The notes below the pieces were generated by a model. It was not told where the DNA came from. It saw only the letters and a list, made by a program, of their open reading frames with translations, and made no database searches. 64,000 nucleotides of DNA from Beroe forskalii. Its lineage: Eukaryota; Ctenophora; Nuda; Beroida; Beroidae. Made by a program: the position numbers and the translations under genes. The stretch spans positions 62,001-126,000 of the forward strand of contig WFMF01000171.1 in NCBI GenBank assembly GCA_011033025.1, in the 5' to 3' direction. Shown here one piece after another: positions 38,001-48,261 of this stretch (position 1 is the first letter of the stretch; the number at the start of each line of letters is the position of its first letter).

Positions 38001-40404
38001 TTGGTGGTCGGGGAATCATAAGATTCATGCCGGACACTGATTTTTCATCTGATGATCATGCTTTATTGTTCCTAACTTCTATGCTTTGAAATAATCTTGA
38101 ACAATGCAACTAACTTGTTAGGTTCTTCTGTGACTGGAACAGCACACATGACATCCTCACAGTCGTCACAGGAACAGGTTTTACCGTTGACTTTCTCATT
38201 GCAGTCGTATACGTTCTGGTAAACATCAGGATATCATTGAAAAAATAATAACGGGTTTAGCTAAAAATTGACCTAATTTTTGCGGAATAATTACAAAGTT
38301 GTGAAAATGAATAATTAGAAAGAGAAATGCAAGGAATAAAGGCATTTAAACGGAAAATAAAGGCTGATAAAGTGATAAGGTGTCTGATTCAGGGTTCACC
38401 TCTTCTCAAAAACTCATCCCTTATTGACTCACCTGATCCGAGAAAGGCTCAATGTAACTGATCGGAGACTCGTCCGCTATGACAAACTCCACTTTTAGCT
38501 TCACGTACGGGTTGTCACCAAGTTTCAAGTAGAAAGTGTCTTGGGAACAGTCCGCTTCACCACACACGTAGATAATACCTGGTTAATTGATTAATTAGTT
38601 AATCGATTAATTAGTTAATTGGTTAATTAGTTAATTGATTAATTGATTAATTGATTAATTAGTTAATTGATTAAGTACTGAAAGATTTGAAAAGGATCAA
38701 TCAGTAGAAAGGATAAGTCTGTGAATTAATCGCTGAATCTTCAAATAGTCGTTATTTCCACTGACCAAAGTTTTGGACGTGGTCAACTTCACAACGAGAC
38801 CAATCAATCAATCACATTTCATTACCAATGAAATTTTGGTTAACGAGTTCTGGGGGTCCTTTCCGAAACAGACTTAAGTCAAAAACTGATTCAAATTAAA
38901 AGTTAATTGCAAATTTACACAACAAGTTTGACTTAAGTCCGTTTTTGACAATGACTTAATAAGTCTGTTTCGGAAAGGACCCCCTGGACAACAAGCGCAC
39001 CTATTCCACCGGTAATAGAGTCTCTGACGCTTTTACAAGCGTTGAATATGCGCCTTGCTGCATCTCTGGTTATAAAATAACGAATTTCGTGCACAGTCGT
39101 CCTTTCTTCTTCCTGACTCGTCTCTTTTATCTGAAAAAGTTGAAAAGTTGTGGCAACTTTTGAATATTTTGATGATATATTGATGAGCTAAATTTAAGTA
39201 AAATCAAATAAATACAGCTGCATCCGATAGAATAAAGCAGCAGCATTGATGAAAAACAATTCGTTCATGAATTGCTCTTTTCTGAAGAGTCTAATCGGAC
39301 GTAGATCTCGATAATACCTGACTGAATTTAGAGTGATTCACATCACAAAAGAAGCCGCATTCCAGAGCTTTGAAGTCCCAAATGCATGCTTCACAGCTGC
39401 CAATTATAGCCTTGACGATGTTCAACCTATTAAATAAAGGTTTTGTCAATCAAAAGGGTTCTTTGAGCATACAACGCACAGAAGATCCAAAAATTGCATG
39501 ATTCACCAAATTCTAATTTGTCTCTAGATTTCCACAGCTCAGTTATAAAAAATTAATTGTAAGTAGGTATATCTTACTGTTTCTTGAAGTAGTTTAGCTG
39601 GTCTTTGTCACAGCATACTTCTGTATCGCTAGCGTACTGAAGAAGTAAGACTTCTGTTAATAAACCTCACTCGCAAAAATAGGCGGTTTAACTTGCCACG
39701 ATTAAGTGTGATGATGACGAAATCTTAACCGCCCATTCTTTCGGACCAGAAATCTGTCGTTATATTTAACCCCATCGCCTCAATCATCATGTGATAAAAC
39801 ATGGACCATCTAATATTACATGTCTTCATTGCAAGTGCCACGCTATGTAAAACTTCAAATTTTTCTCGCCAAGAAACACTTGGGCACATTGCCAGCCCCA
39901 TCATGGGTTTACAAATTAAACGGCAGAATGCAAACCATCGGACAGGCTTCAGTGAGAAGTTGTCTGTGTTCGTCATCAGGGTTTATGGGGTCTATACCAT
40001 TCTCATGGGCACAGGGTAGGTCACCGTTACACGAACCCTGCGGAAAGGGGTTACAACATGGGGAAAGTGGGGTTAAAAAGGGGTAACAGAAGGGTTAAAC
40101 CATGGGTTAAATTGACTTACACAGGGGTTAAAAAGGGGTTGGAAGAAGTGGTAATGGCGTCATCATGTTAATTTGAAATTTTGAAATTTTGCATAATTTC
40201 AGCCTTTTGAGTCAGTTTCAGAAGCAGTAAGTTTCAAAAGTAGTTGGTACAATAGTTATTTAGGTATTTAGGCTTGTAGGTATAACCCACCTGAAGTAGA
40301 CATATCCCGGGAGTATGGGTGTACTGATCGTTATCTGCTGAGATCAGGGGAAGGGAGAGGGATGACACTAGAGCTGTCACCAGGAGCAGGGAAACTGCTG
40401 GCAT
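29011..40404 (-). CDS. NPC1: NPC1-like lysosomal cholesterol transporter, 24 exons
   Basis: Exons (5' to 3'): 40291-40404, 39936-40037, 39578-39636, 39318-39426, 39001-39130, 38433-38578, 38115-38215, 37351-37423, 36976-37141, 36143-36217, 35685-35784, 34840-34945, 34474-34597, 34082-34232, 33772-33854, 32377-32567, 32112-32243, 31756-31972, 31352-31580, 30595-31229, 30180-30296, 29852-29949, 29493-29650, 29011-29353. All phases agree: 1252 aa. A signal peptide ([15 protein letters not shown]) precedes the Cys-rich sterol-binding N-domain (CPM...[14 protein letters not shown]). A linker with MNGYHGNG twice follows, then the first luminal loop. The sterol-sensing domain spans exons 17-19 ([20 protein letters not shown]). 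The Cys-rich luminal loop (SSCCWNS, CRICGK) and the last membrane block ([19 protein letters not shown]) complete it. The protein moves LDL-derived cholesterol out of lysosomes. Odd: the first transmembrane segment after the N-domain is not in this model (candidate exon 37809-37865). The stop sits in a GTAAGT-like donor, so a further 3' exon is possible. Confidence 0.95.
33573..33603. repeat. short hairpin in NPC1 intron
   Basis: TTGCCTTTTTGTATACACAAAAAGGCCAA is a palindrome with stems of about 12 bp (given in part: GCCTTTTTGTATACAAAAAG-type symmetry). Next to it, at 33625-33720, CACGTG or CACGTGT words recur four times. Confidence 0.6.
34753..34785. repeat. perfect palindrome in NPC1 intron
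   Basis: AATGATCACTTCAA is followed directly by TTGAAGTGATCATT, a perfect 28-bp palindrome with almost no loop. Confidence 0.85.
37809..37865 (-). other. candidate extra NPC1 exon encoding transmembrane segment 1
   Basis: Between exons 7 and 8 of NPC1, the minus strand reads [17 protein letters not shown], hydrophobic then basic, as expected for the first membrane helix and its cytoplasmic end. An AG at 37866-37867 and a GT at 37807-37808 would give a 57-nt exon whose phase (2 in, 2 out) fits both neighbours. The acceptor has no pyrimidine tract and the donor (GTCTAC) is weak, and the hydrophobic run is short. Plausible but unproven. Confidence 0.35.
38582..38675. repeat. AT-rich tandem repeat TTAATTGA/TTAATTAG
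   Basis: About a dozen copies of the 8-mer TTAATTGA or TTAATTAG, starting 4 bases upstream (in transcript sense) of the AG of the NPC1 exon at 38578, so it forms the 3' end of that intron. Confidence 0.85.
38852..38985. mobile_element. 134-bp MITE with GGGGGTCCTTTCCGAAACAG ends
   Basis: Left end TGGGGGTCCTTTCCGAAACA then GACTTAAGTC; right end is its near-exact reverse complement (TGTTTCGGAAAGGACCCCCT). The inner arms also match (GACTTAAGTC / GACTTAATAAG). It lies in an NPC1 intron, 15 bp from an exon. A stretch at about 58155-58180 (TTCCGGAAACGACCCCCTGG) looks like a fragment of the same end. Confidence 0.85.
39666..39745. mobile_element. AATAGGCGG hairpin MITE copy in NPC1 intron
   Basis: Left end CTCGCAAAAATAGGCGGTTT and right end TTAACCGCCCATTCTTTCGG pair. 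The core is GTGATGATGACGAAAT. It lies between NPC1 exons 2 and 3. Confidence 0.7.
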
Positions 40405-41537
40405 TTATTTGATCTATACTATCTGACTGTAGGGCAGCATTGAAGTGCAAATAATAGACGAGACGTAGCCGAGGTTAGGTTTATAAGGTTTATATGAATT
40501 TATACCGGTAGAATGTTGCTAGATATAATGAGAGAAATTGACAGCCAACTGCCAAATTAAGAAAATTGATAAACATAATATATACCGAACGAAAAATAAT
40601 ATTCAACAGGTGCCTAAATAATGGTTTTAATATGGTGTAACTAGACTCACAAAATCAAATTAAGCGAACATATTATAAGTTATACTACTCATAGCACATT
40701 CTTTTCCCGAAAAAATTTTTTTGGGACGTTACCAATAGCATGACCTTACTTAGCAATAATCATTTGACCATAATTACATTAATTAGTGTCAGATGTCTTA
40801 GGATATCAGGAAAGTAAAAGGATGACAGAAGCAACGCCTCGTGAGGCAAGCCAGTTTAATAGGGAAAATGCGTTAAGATACTAAGATATTGAAAATTTTC
40901 GACACCTGGAAATTTGTCGACAAAATTGGCAATTCTCAGATGAAAATTGACCTAACACGCACTACACACAACCCACTGGATTAATGAACCTACGAAACTG
41001 AGGAGGTGAAGTCTGAAGTTGACTAAACAAACACATTACGTCATCACTTGCATGGTTAACAAAGTTTTTATTTGCGGGAAACATAAGCACCGTAAATATA
41101 TTCTACAACACTCAAATTACTTTCTAATCATGCTAAAACACTAGCCCCACTTTGGCTAATTAATTTCCTGAACAAAATCGGGGGCCGAGTAAAATTAATA
41201 TGCCCGCACGATATTCAATCACATCGATATGAACCGGCACTTTGCACGAAATGATCATGGAAAGGTTGGCCGTGCGTGTGCAACCCTAATGCCCATATGG
41301 CAAAATGCATGCTGAAGACGATTTCAAATCATCAATTTTCCATTTAAAGGCCCAGTGATAACGCCATTCCCAATCGCCTATTATTTTTGAGCAGCATAAT
41401 AAGGGTACGTGACAGAGTAAGGGTCAAATAACACGAGACCCGTGAACGTCATTTCATATTACTTTCCACCGGATGTTGTTTTAATTGTATGAGACCTAAA
41501 TTCTCATATGTAAGCATACAGTATATCACCCTTCGTG

Positions 41538-41605
41538 CAAAAATAGGCGGCTCAACAGCAGCCATTTACTACTTTAAGCTATGATAATGACGTCATCTTC
41601 AGAAA
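41538..41605. mobile_element. AATAGGCGG hairpin MITE copy, right arm lost
   Basis: CGTGCAAAAATAGGCGGCTC is followed by the family core AGCTATGATAATGACGTCAT. The right terminal repeat is not recognisable. Confidence 0.55.
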
Positions 41606-42958
41606 ATATTTATCTGGCGCGCATATCACCATGACTCACCCTCATACGTATTACGCACACTCAAAACATACGCACACTCATACGCACGTCCATACGCACA
41701 CCCAAAATCTCGCCTTATAATTATTTGTGTGATTTGATACATAATATCATATTCGTTTTGTTTTAAATTTGGTATGTGAGTGTGGATAGGCGGCTATAGA
41801 CGACAGTGAAACACTGGAACATTCATATAATTTCGAAGCCGTCTTTTTACTTTTTTGACATTTGTTAGTAAGTTTCTGGTTTTGCTTATCTAGGACGACT
41901 CAACTTTAAACAAAAACGCGATTTCAACTCAACTTTAGTGATAAGATTGAACTTTGCTCCTTCATAAAACAAAATATCTAATCAGTCAAGAACAAAAAAG
42001 ATGACAAAGAACTTATTATAACCGTCTCGAATTTGAAAGCTATTTGACTTGATTGAATAATGGATTACGAAGCTGAAGTTTCCTTACTAAAAGCATGAAT
42101 TCGGAAAATAGGGACGAACGCCCACATTCCATAACCACAATTAGCAACATGATAGGTATGTATTATTCTGTCGCAAGATGATGAGTTTAGGCATAGGTAC
42201 TTATTATACCTATGGCTACACTAATTTTTATCTATACAGTTTAAAAACTGTGTATTTGAAAATGAAAAGTTGCTATCAGTATCAGTGGCTCACCTAGAAA
42301 TTTCTATTCTCTGTTGATAAGAATGCGCGATACGCTATTATACCAAAATATCAGCCAAAGGGGCACCCCTCAGGGCTGTGAAGGGTTGTCTTATGGCATG
42401 GCGCATATCTTTGATCTTCGGACGCGCACTTAACCATGATACCTTTAGTCCATTGAGAGAAAAGTAGGTATAAGCTATACACCATCTGAAACGTTGCATT
42501 GTCGCAATATAGCAAATTATGTGGGTGCAAAGTGCAAATTTGCAGTGTGTTTGAGTACATCTTTGCTATGGCCACGCCCTTATTCTGCAGAAATTATGAA
42601 TTTAAACTTTCAATTTATGGTAATGGTAATATGATTAAAAGTTTTAATTTTTCATAAATTTTGGCATTCTTCTTATATTATCTAAACGTTTTCCATGCAC
42701 AAATAATCATCAAAATGTCTCAGATCATTTTTCACTTTTCAATATTATTTTTTGATGAAAATTACGACTAAATTATGTACTAAAATATAAAAGAGTAGTA
42801 CAACACATTGTTGGATTTTTCTGTACCACATGAATGTATTTATTAATTGTTTCTTGTTTATTTTAATTTCTTGGCCTTTGAATGGACAGGTGGACCGAGA
42901 GAGAGAAAGTCATTTGCAGGAAGGCCGTGGGCAGAATTACGGAACAGGGTTCAGATTT

Positions 42959-42999
42959 CTATATCACGTGACATAGCAACGTGAATGTCACGTGATAGA
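42959..42999. repeat. CACGTG hairpin
   Basis: TATCACGTGACA and its exact reverse complement TGTCACGTGATA flank a 12-bp loop. Each arm has a CACGTG (E-box) word. Confidence 0.75.
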
Positions 43000-43760
43000 G
43001 GGGCAGGAGGTTGCAGTATTATATTTGTTATAATACATTCAATGAATTCGTATTTCTTGAAGAATCGATGTTTCTTTGCGGGCTGTGTAAGTACCTTATA
43101 ATGCAGGAATGGCGATTTATCAAGACTAATGAAATTAGACTCTTTTTGAGGATTAGACTGCTAAACTAAATTCAAACTTAATTTCCTGTAATGGGGACGT
43201 AATATGGTCGAGAAATATTTGTGAAACGAAATTTTTCGGAAAAATCTTTATTTTCGCCACCGACAAGATTTCAATATGGCGTTATCATCATAATATGTTA
43301 ATACTTAAATAACATGGATGATATTAAAGAATAATCCCCATAATTTTCTAAATTTCTAACACCCATAATTTCTATCCTCAGAATTATTTTCACACATGAT
43401 TATGTCTTGTGAGGTGTATTTCGTAAGGTCGGAAAATGAAAATCAGCTGAGCATACTGTTCACTTGAAATTCAATGCCTGCTTTATTATATAAGCGTGTT
43501 ATCTTACATTTTACGTACCTTAGTACACTTAAGAACGGCATCACGTAATTTGCGCGCACTTTAAGATCGGAGCACTTTATTAGTGCGGTTTTTTATGAGA
43601 TAGAAAACGATGTTCAAATTTGAAAAAATTTGAAATTTTCCTCTTGATTTTAGGACATCCTATTCATAGGACCAACAATCGAAAATTTTGCAATTATGAA
43701 AATAAATCAAATTTTCTACAGTTATAAGTTATAGTATCCATTAAAATTTCTTTCTTTCAG

Positions 43761-43877
43761 TTTTATCATATTTTCGTTTGCGTCAGTTCAGTTTTATCAT
43801 ATTTTCGTTTGCGTCAGTTCAGTTTTATCATATTTTCGTTTGCGTCAGTTCAGTTTTATCATATTTTCGTTTGCGTT
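43761..43877 (+). repeat. 31-bp minisatellite, four copies, upstream of the ORF1-like gene
   Basis: The unit starts TTTTATCATATTTTCGTTTG and ends CGTCAGTTCAG. Copies begin at 43761, 43792, 43823 and 43854 (last one partial). Its place, 83 bp before the start codon, recalls the monomer arrays at the 5' ends of some LINEs. A promoter role is inference. Confidence 0.9.
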
Positions 43878-43959
43878 GAAAGTGCAGCTCTCTTATCAGC
43901 ATCTTTTGTGATAAATTTACTCATTACTGTATGTGCTATATTATACATGAGCTGCATAC

Positions 43960-44949
43960 ATGAGTAATACAAGCAAACCGGAATTCAACCTTAGTGACCT
44001 ATACAGAGTAGAAGATGACATGGACTCTGTTGTTAAATCTGTTATGGAACTTGGATGTTGTGATACTATGTCTGAGTTGGACAGAAGTTTACTTAAGAAT
44101 GCAAATAAGGGCCCGATTGTCCACGTCGTCAGTGAGGTTATCAGGGTGATTGAGAGGAGTAGAACGTTACTGAAATCAGCTGCATGCACAATAAACGCTC
44201 TTCAAAGGGACCAAATTGCCAATCAGAAGAGAATGATGCAGACACAAGAACAAAGAAGAGAGGAGAATGTGATAGCAGGTAGAGAAAACTTGAAGAGCTA
44301 CAGCGAGGTCGTGAAGAAAGGGCTGCCAACAAACAGCAGCAGTTCACAGCAGAAACAGAAGGATTCAGGTTATTCAGCTACAAAAGAAGAAGAAAGAGGC
44401 AGATGTGTGGTTGTTTTTGGACTGCCAGAAGAAGAGGGAGATGAATATGTTAGATATAACGTTGGTACTCTGCTCAATGAAGCTGTTTCACCACGGAGTA
44501 TCGGTATGAAGAGTTATTCGTGTCACAGGATAGGGAAGAGGAGATCAGACGTCGTCAGGCCAGTGCGAGTCTTTTTCAGTGACCGGGTATCTGCCAACAC
44601 AGTGCTGTGCAGTAAAGGTAATCCGAAGACATCGGAGAGGTTTAAGAAAGTTTTCATCAGTCCGGACAGAACACCAGCTGAGCGCCAGGAGAGGAGGAAG
44701 CTGGTTTTGGCATTGAAGGACAAGATCAACACAGAGCCTCACATGTTTCACTATTCGAAAGATGGACAAGTTTGCAGCAGGGAACATTCACCACATCACA
44801 AGGCTCATGAACAGCTTGAAGACTCTCAAAGTGACGAAAGCCTAGAGTACGTGCCCACATCACAGGACCTGTCCCTATTAGTTGAGCTTCAGCAAACCTT
44901 TGATAACTTTGAACGATCTATTGATCTGCGTTTAAAGAAGTGTAGCTAG
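43960..44949 (+). CDS. LINE ORF1-like protein (329 aa)
   Basis: A single uninterrupted frame from ATG to TAG. Residues about 60-100 are charged and helical (coiled-coil-like), then SYSEVVKKGLP, a phrase common in invertebrate retroelement ORF1 proteins. From about 145 there is an RRM-like fold candidate (GRCVVVFGLPEEEGDEYV), followed by CHRIGKRRSDVVRPVRVFFS and ISPDRTPAERQERRKLVLAL. The last two phrases are typical of the ORF1/gag-like proteins that accompany CR1, L2 and related LINEs. Such proteins bind element RNA. No CCHC knuckle, endonuclease or reverse transcriptase was found within the element, so it cannot copy itself alone. The frame is intact, suggesting recent insertion. The family call is from sequence phrases only. 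Confidence 0.65.
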   Translation: MSNTSKPEFNLSDLYRVEDDMDSVVKSVMELGCCDTMSELDRSLLKNANKGPIVHVVSEVIRVIERSRTLLKSAACTINALQRDQIANQKRMMQTQEQRREENVIAGRENLKSYSEVVKKGLPTNSSSSQQKQKDSGYSATKEEERGRCVVVFGLPEEEGDEYVRYNVGTLLNEAVSPRSIGMKSYSCHRIGKRRSDVVRPVRVFFSDRVSANTVLCSKGNPKTSERFKKVFISPDRTPAERQERRKLVLALKDKINTEPHMFHYSKDGQVCSREHSPHHKAHEQLEDSQSDESLEYVPTSQDLSLLVELQQTFDNFERSIDLRLKKCS

Positions 44950-45047
44950 AGGTCAGAGGAAACTGTGACTATGTTAGGTTTTATTATGATAAGACTGTAA
45001 CAATAACATCGTGATCCCCACGGCCAAGTACCCACACGGAGGATCGC

Positions 45048-45211
45048 GATCGCATTGACATTGTTAATTGATATTTCACTGATCGCATTGACATTGTTAA
45101 TTGATATTTCACTGATCGCATTGACATTGTTAATTGATATTTCACTGATCGCATTGACATTGTTAATTGATATTTCACTGATCGCATTGACATTGTTAAA
45201 AAAAAAAAAAA
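45048..45211 (+). repeat. 33-bp minisatellite (five copies) ending in poly(A)
   Basis: The unit starts GATCGCATTGACATTGTTAA and ends TTGATATTTCACT. Copies begin at 45048, 45081, 45114, 45147 and 45180. The last is cut short and passes into A13 at about 45199. A repeat tail plus poly(A) after an ORF resembles the 3' end of a LINE insertion. Confidence 0.9.
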
Positions 45212-46314
45212 TCTTTCTTTAAACTATTTAAGTTTTAGCTAACTGTCACGATATACAGCTCGTTTTGTAATTGTACTTATTGTTTTGGCCACTATAAACT
45301 TATCAAGTACCGATACATTTAAATCCGGTAGTATAGTTATTTACTAATTCATGTCCGAAAAAAACAAAATCGAAAAAGCGCAAAATTCACAAAATTGTTC
45401 ACTAAATTAGCATACACTTTATTTTATGTGCACTTAAATACTATACACTTAATTAGTGCGGTTTTTTCCAAACCGCACTAATTAAGTGACGCCGTTCTTA
45501 AGTGTACTAAGGTATGTGCTATCGCATATTCTTTGCATTTCACTGCTTTTCTACTAACTATTGAGACCCGGTTGATTGCTGATAATATTTCACATTTCAG
45601 CGCTTGCTTGTTAGTATGTAGTATGTAGATAAAAAATACTTAGTTTAACAACATTCACGATATTGAATCGTTTGAATTGTCTTCTCAATAATGTTGAAAA
45701 ATTCTTTCCATTTTTTCTGAATTCAACTTTCGGTCAATATTTCGATTTTTATTGCATCGTCCTTATTTAAGTATTTAGTCCTTATTTGATAAGGATTTCC
45801 AGCTAAGGAATATTCTCAGGCATCCATGTGAGCATTTTGCTACAACCGAAGGTTCCAGTACCTTCACCAAAATGATGAATCTATTCTACGATAATAACAA
45901 GGAAAAATGAAAACATACGACAGTAAAATAGTAAGAAAATACAACGTCAGGATTGCATTTGCGATAACAACTGCTTAACAACATTTGCGATAATAAAAAA
46001 AAAACCTGCTTACAAGTCAGCATTGTAACGAGCAGTGTGTCATACGTGCCTAATGAAAGCACAAAATAAAAGCACAAAACATGCAGTCATTGCAAGAACA
46101 GCAATGGGGTGATTCCGAAATGATTGAGTTAAATCAACAGGCTGCATGGTGTTGACGAATGAGTGAAAGTCCCGGAAAATTTTAAATGATTACTCAACAA
46201 AATTAAACAATTTAAACAATTTGTATATGAAAAAATGTTATCATATCATCCTCTTGGTCTCGCCCCCTCATACTTCCGGCCTCCATACCTTACCGCGCAG
46301 GTATAACACTTAAA

Positions 46315-46520
46315 CACTGGTTTTTATAACCTGTGGTTGTTTTGTTGACGAGAGTTTGGTTGTATGGTAGCTTTCAAGGTCAGTAGGGGTTCAGCTGGGG
46401 TCAGCAGGGGGTCAGTAGAGGGTCAGCAGGGGTTCAGCAGGGGGTTAGTAGGGGGTTACTGTTTTTATAACCTCCGGTTATTTTGTTGACAAGAGTTTGG
46501 TCGTTTGACCGCTTTCAAAT
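46315..46520 (+). repeat. direct duplication and GGGGTCAGCAG-type tandem repeat upstream of the Ly6-like gene
   Basis: A piece of about 60 bp (TTTTTATAACCTGTGGTTGT ... GTAGCTTTCAA) at about 46318-46378 recurs at about 46462-46518. Between the copies lies a tandem of GGGTCAGTAGGG/GGTTCAGCAGGG words, about eight copies of 10-13 bp. Confidence 0.75.
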
Positions 46521-46566
46521 ACCATGTGCTTATCGTCTTCTCCACTAACCTCTCCATCACAGCAGA

Positions 46567-47874
46567 ATGATGTTCCTGATTGTCCTTCTCTGTTCTCTGT
46601 TCGGTGGTGTGACTTCCCTCAACTGCATCAACTGTGCTTCCTTTACCTGGGACCAGATGAATGAGGCTCAGAAGAACGATACGAACACATTGCTTACATT
46701 CCTGAGTGGGTTTTTTTGGAAAAGGACTCCAGACCTTTGCCTGCCAAAGAGGCTTAAACATGTTTGCCTCTTTGGAGCATTGGCAGGCAAACGTGCCATA
46801 CAAACCCATGCCCCTTTTGGCAACCTTATGAAAATTGATCGAAAACATCAATTATAGAATTATTGTTTCCAAAATTTAAAACTAGATCAAAAATTACTCT
46901 TAATTTGAGCCTGCTTTTATTCTTCAGAGCATCTTATCATTCTTGGTTGATCCCAATCTCATTCCATAGCCTTGAATTCTTGAAGATCGTTAGTCACTCC
47001 ATGGTAAACTGAAAGTGAAAATAGACGCTGTCAGAGCTGCTCGATAACTTCATAACGCAGTTCCACATTTAAAATAGTGCAGTTAAAATTCGTGATTGGA
47101 AATAACCCAGTTTCTCATTCAGAGAATCAAAATAACGCAGTTTTTCATTCAAAAATCAAAATAACGCAGTTTCCTCGTTCAAAAATCAAAAAGCGCAGTT
47201 CCACATTCATCAAATTAACGCCTGTCCAATCAAGACGAGTGCCAGGAAGTTAAAGAACGTGCTTGTAAATCATTGCACGAGTCAGGGAATCAAACCCGGG
47301 AGTAAAAACTTAATTGGGATTCCTCCGAGATGTCCTTCCAGGATCAAAACCGGACTTTTCCCCAGGAGTACAAACCCTAGAGTTTTCGGGGAGACTTGTT
47401 GCATTGCACCTTCAGGTCGTATATGAGGGGTGACATCCTGCAACATGGTACGTTATACCAGTGTGGGGAGACGAGTGAGAGGGATACCCTGTGCCCAACT
47501 TACAAAACTCTAGCAGGTACCCAGTGCTTCCTATGCTCCTATGGTTGAAATGTATGGTCAATTGAATCATGACTCTAGGGGAGGGGGGAAGGTAAGGGTA
47601 AAGGTAAAGGTTCACTCCTCATATTTTGATTTTGAAGAACACGTATTTCAGAATTCAGGGGTGAATACTGAATATCAAACAACCATAACAACTTTTGAGT
47701 AACACACCACTCACCATTGCAGAGTTCACCACAAAAGCACCCTCATTGGAAGGCTGCGAAGTGAAAGCCTGTTCCTCGGACGAGTGTTTTAACCCGAACA
47801 GTGCGGCGTCTCCTACCCTACACCTCGTGCTTCTCTCGTCTACTCTCGCCCTCCTCATCACCTTCATCAACTAG
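46567..47874 (+). CDS. Ly6/uPAR-like small GPI-anchored protein, 3 exons
   Basis: Exons 46567-46709, 47416-47516 and 47723-47874, phases 2 then 1, give 131 aa with all junctions GT-AG. A signal peptide (MMFLIVLLCSLFGGVTS) is followed directly by LNCINC, the start expected for the three-finger (LU) fold. The middle exon gives YQCGE and LCPTYK. The last exon gives GCEV and CSSDECFN, then a hydrophobic tail (LHLVLLSSTLALLITFIN) ending in the stop codon, as in GPI-anchor signals. Seven Cys are counted in the mature part, one fewer than a minimal four-disulfide domain. The protein would sit on the outer face of the plasma membrane; ligand unknown. The donor of exon 1 (GTTTTT) is weak. The call is from architecture, not from a close relative. 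Confidence 0.62.
46735..46795. repeat. hairpin in the first intron of the Ly6-like gene
   Basis: TTTGCCTGCCAAAGAGGC and its near reverse complement (GCCTCTTTGGAGCATTGGCAGGCAAA, with a small insertion) flank TTAAACATGTTT. Confidence 0.75.
47095..47215 (+). repeat. tandem repeat AAAATAACGCAGTTTCTCATTC
   Basis: About four copies of a 30-38 bp unit with TCAAAATAACGCAGTTT, in the first intron of the Ly6-like gene. Confidence 0.75.
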
Positions 47875-48261
47875 TTCAGAAGTGGCACTAGTTCACGAGT
47901 TGTAACTCGCGGAAACTGAGAAGTTATCATTATTTTTGTTTGAAAACCCACGGTGGGGCTGGTAGATGTTAAAAATCTACATCGCTCATTTAACATCTAC
48001 TGTGAATGCGATGTATCGTTGATGAGAATATAAGAGAATGCTTTGAATCATGTGAATACTGCAGGGTTACATCGCTTGACTGAACTGTTCCATGAATTTT
48101 CAATGGATGATTTGTAGTGACCGTTGCATCTTAACTTATCGTCTTTAATTACATCTTGATCTTGCCAACCTGTGGTGGTGTTGTTTTGTTAATGTTTGAG
48201 ATGATTTATAATAAATCAACGTTATGGATCAATTACAATTTAAATCTCGTTCAACTGGTTC

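Larger units (their letters stand above)
40405..43512. other. intergenic DNA upstream of NPC1
   Basis: No supported gene. It holds the NPC1 promoter by position (minus strand, just above 40404), a hairpin MITE near 41538, repeated ACGCACACTCATACGCAC words at 41645-41700, and a hairpin at 42959-42999 in which ATCACGTGACA is matched by TGTCACGTGAT. Confidence 0.5.
43513..45516. mobile_element. 2 kb element with long terminal inverted repeats enclosing an ORF1-like gene
   Basis: The left end (ACGTACCTTAGTACACTTAA, then GAACGGCATCACGTAAT) is matched at the right end in reverse complement (ACATACCTTAGTACACTTAA, then GAACGGCGTCACTTAAT): about 36 bp with three differences. Just inside the right end is a perfect hairpin, ACTTAATTAGTGCGG paired with CCGCACTAATTAAGT around TTTTTTCCAAA. 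Between the ends lie a four-copy 31-bp array, a 329-codon frame, a five-copy 33-bp array and an A13 run. So a TIR element appears to contain a retroelement-like unit. Confidence 0.75.

Noticed and set aside
39725-39976. 83-codon minus-strand frame in the NPC1 region
   Set aside because: The homologous NPC1 exon (39936-40037) uses another frame; this one is unrelated.
47270-47300. Possible tRNA 3' half (GGGAATCAAACCCGGG on plus, GGTTTGATTCCC on minus)
   Set aside because: Only a B-box-like T-arm is visible; no full cloverleaf or A box could be drawn.
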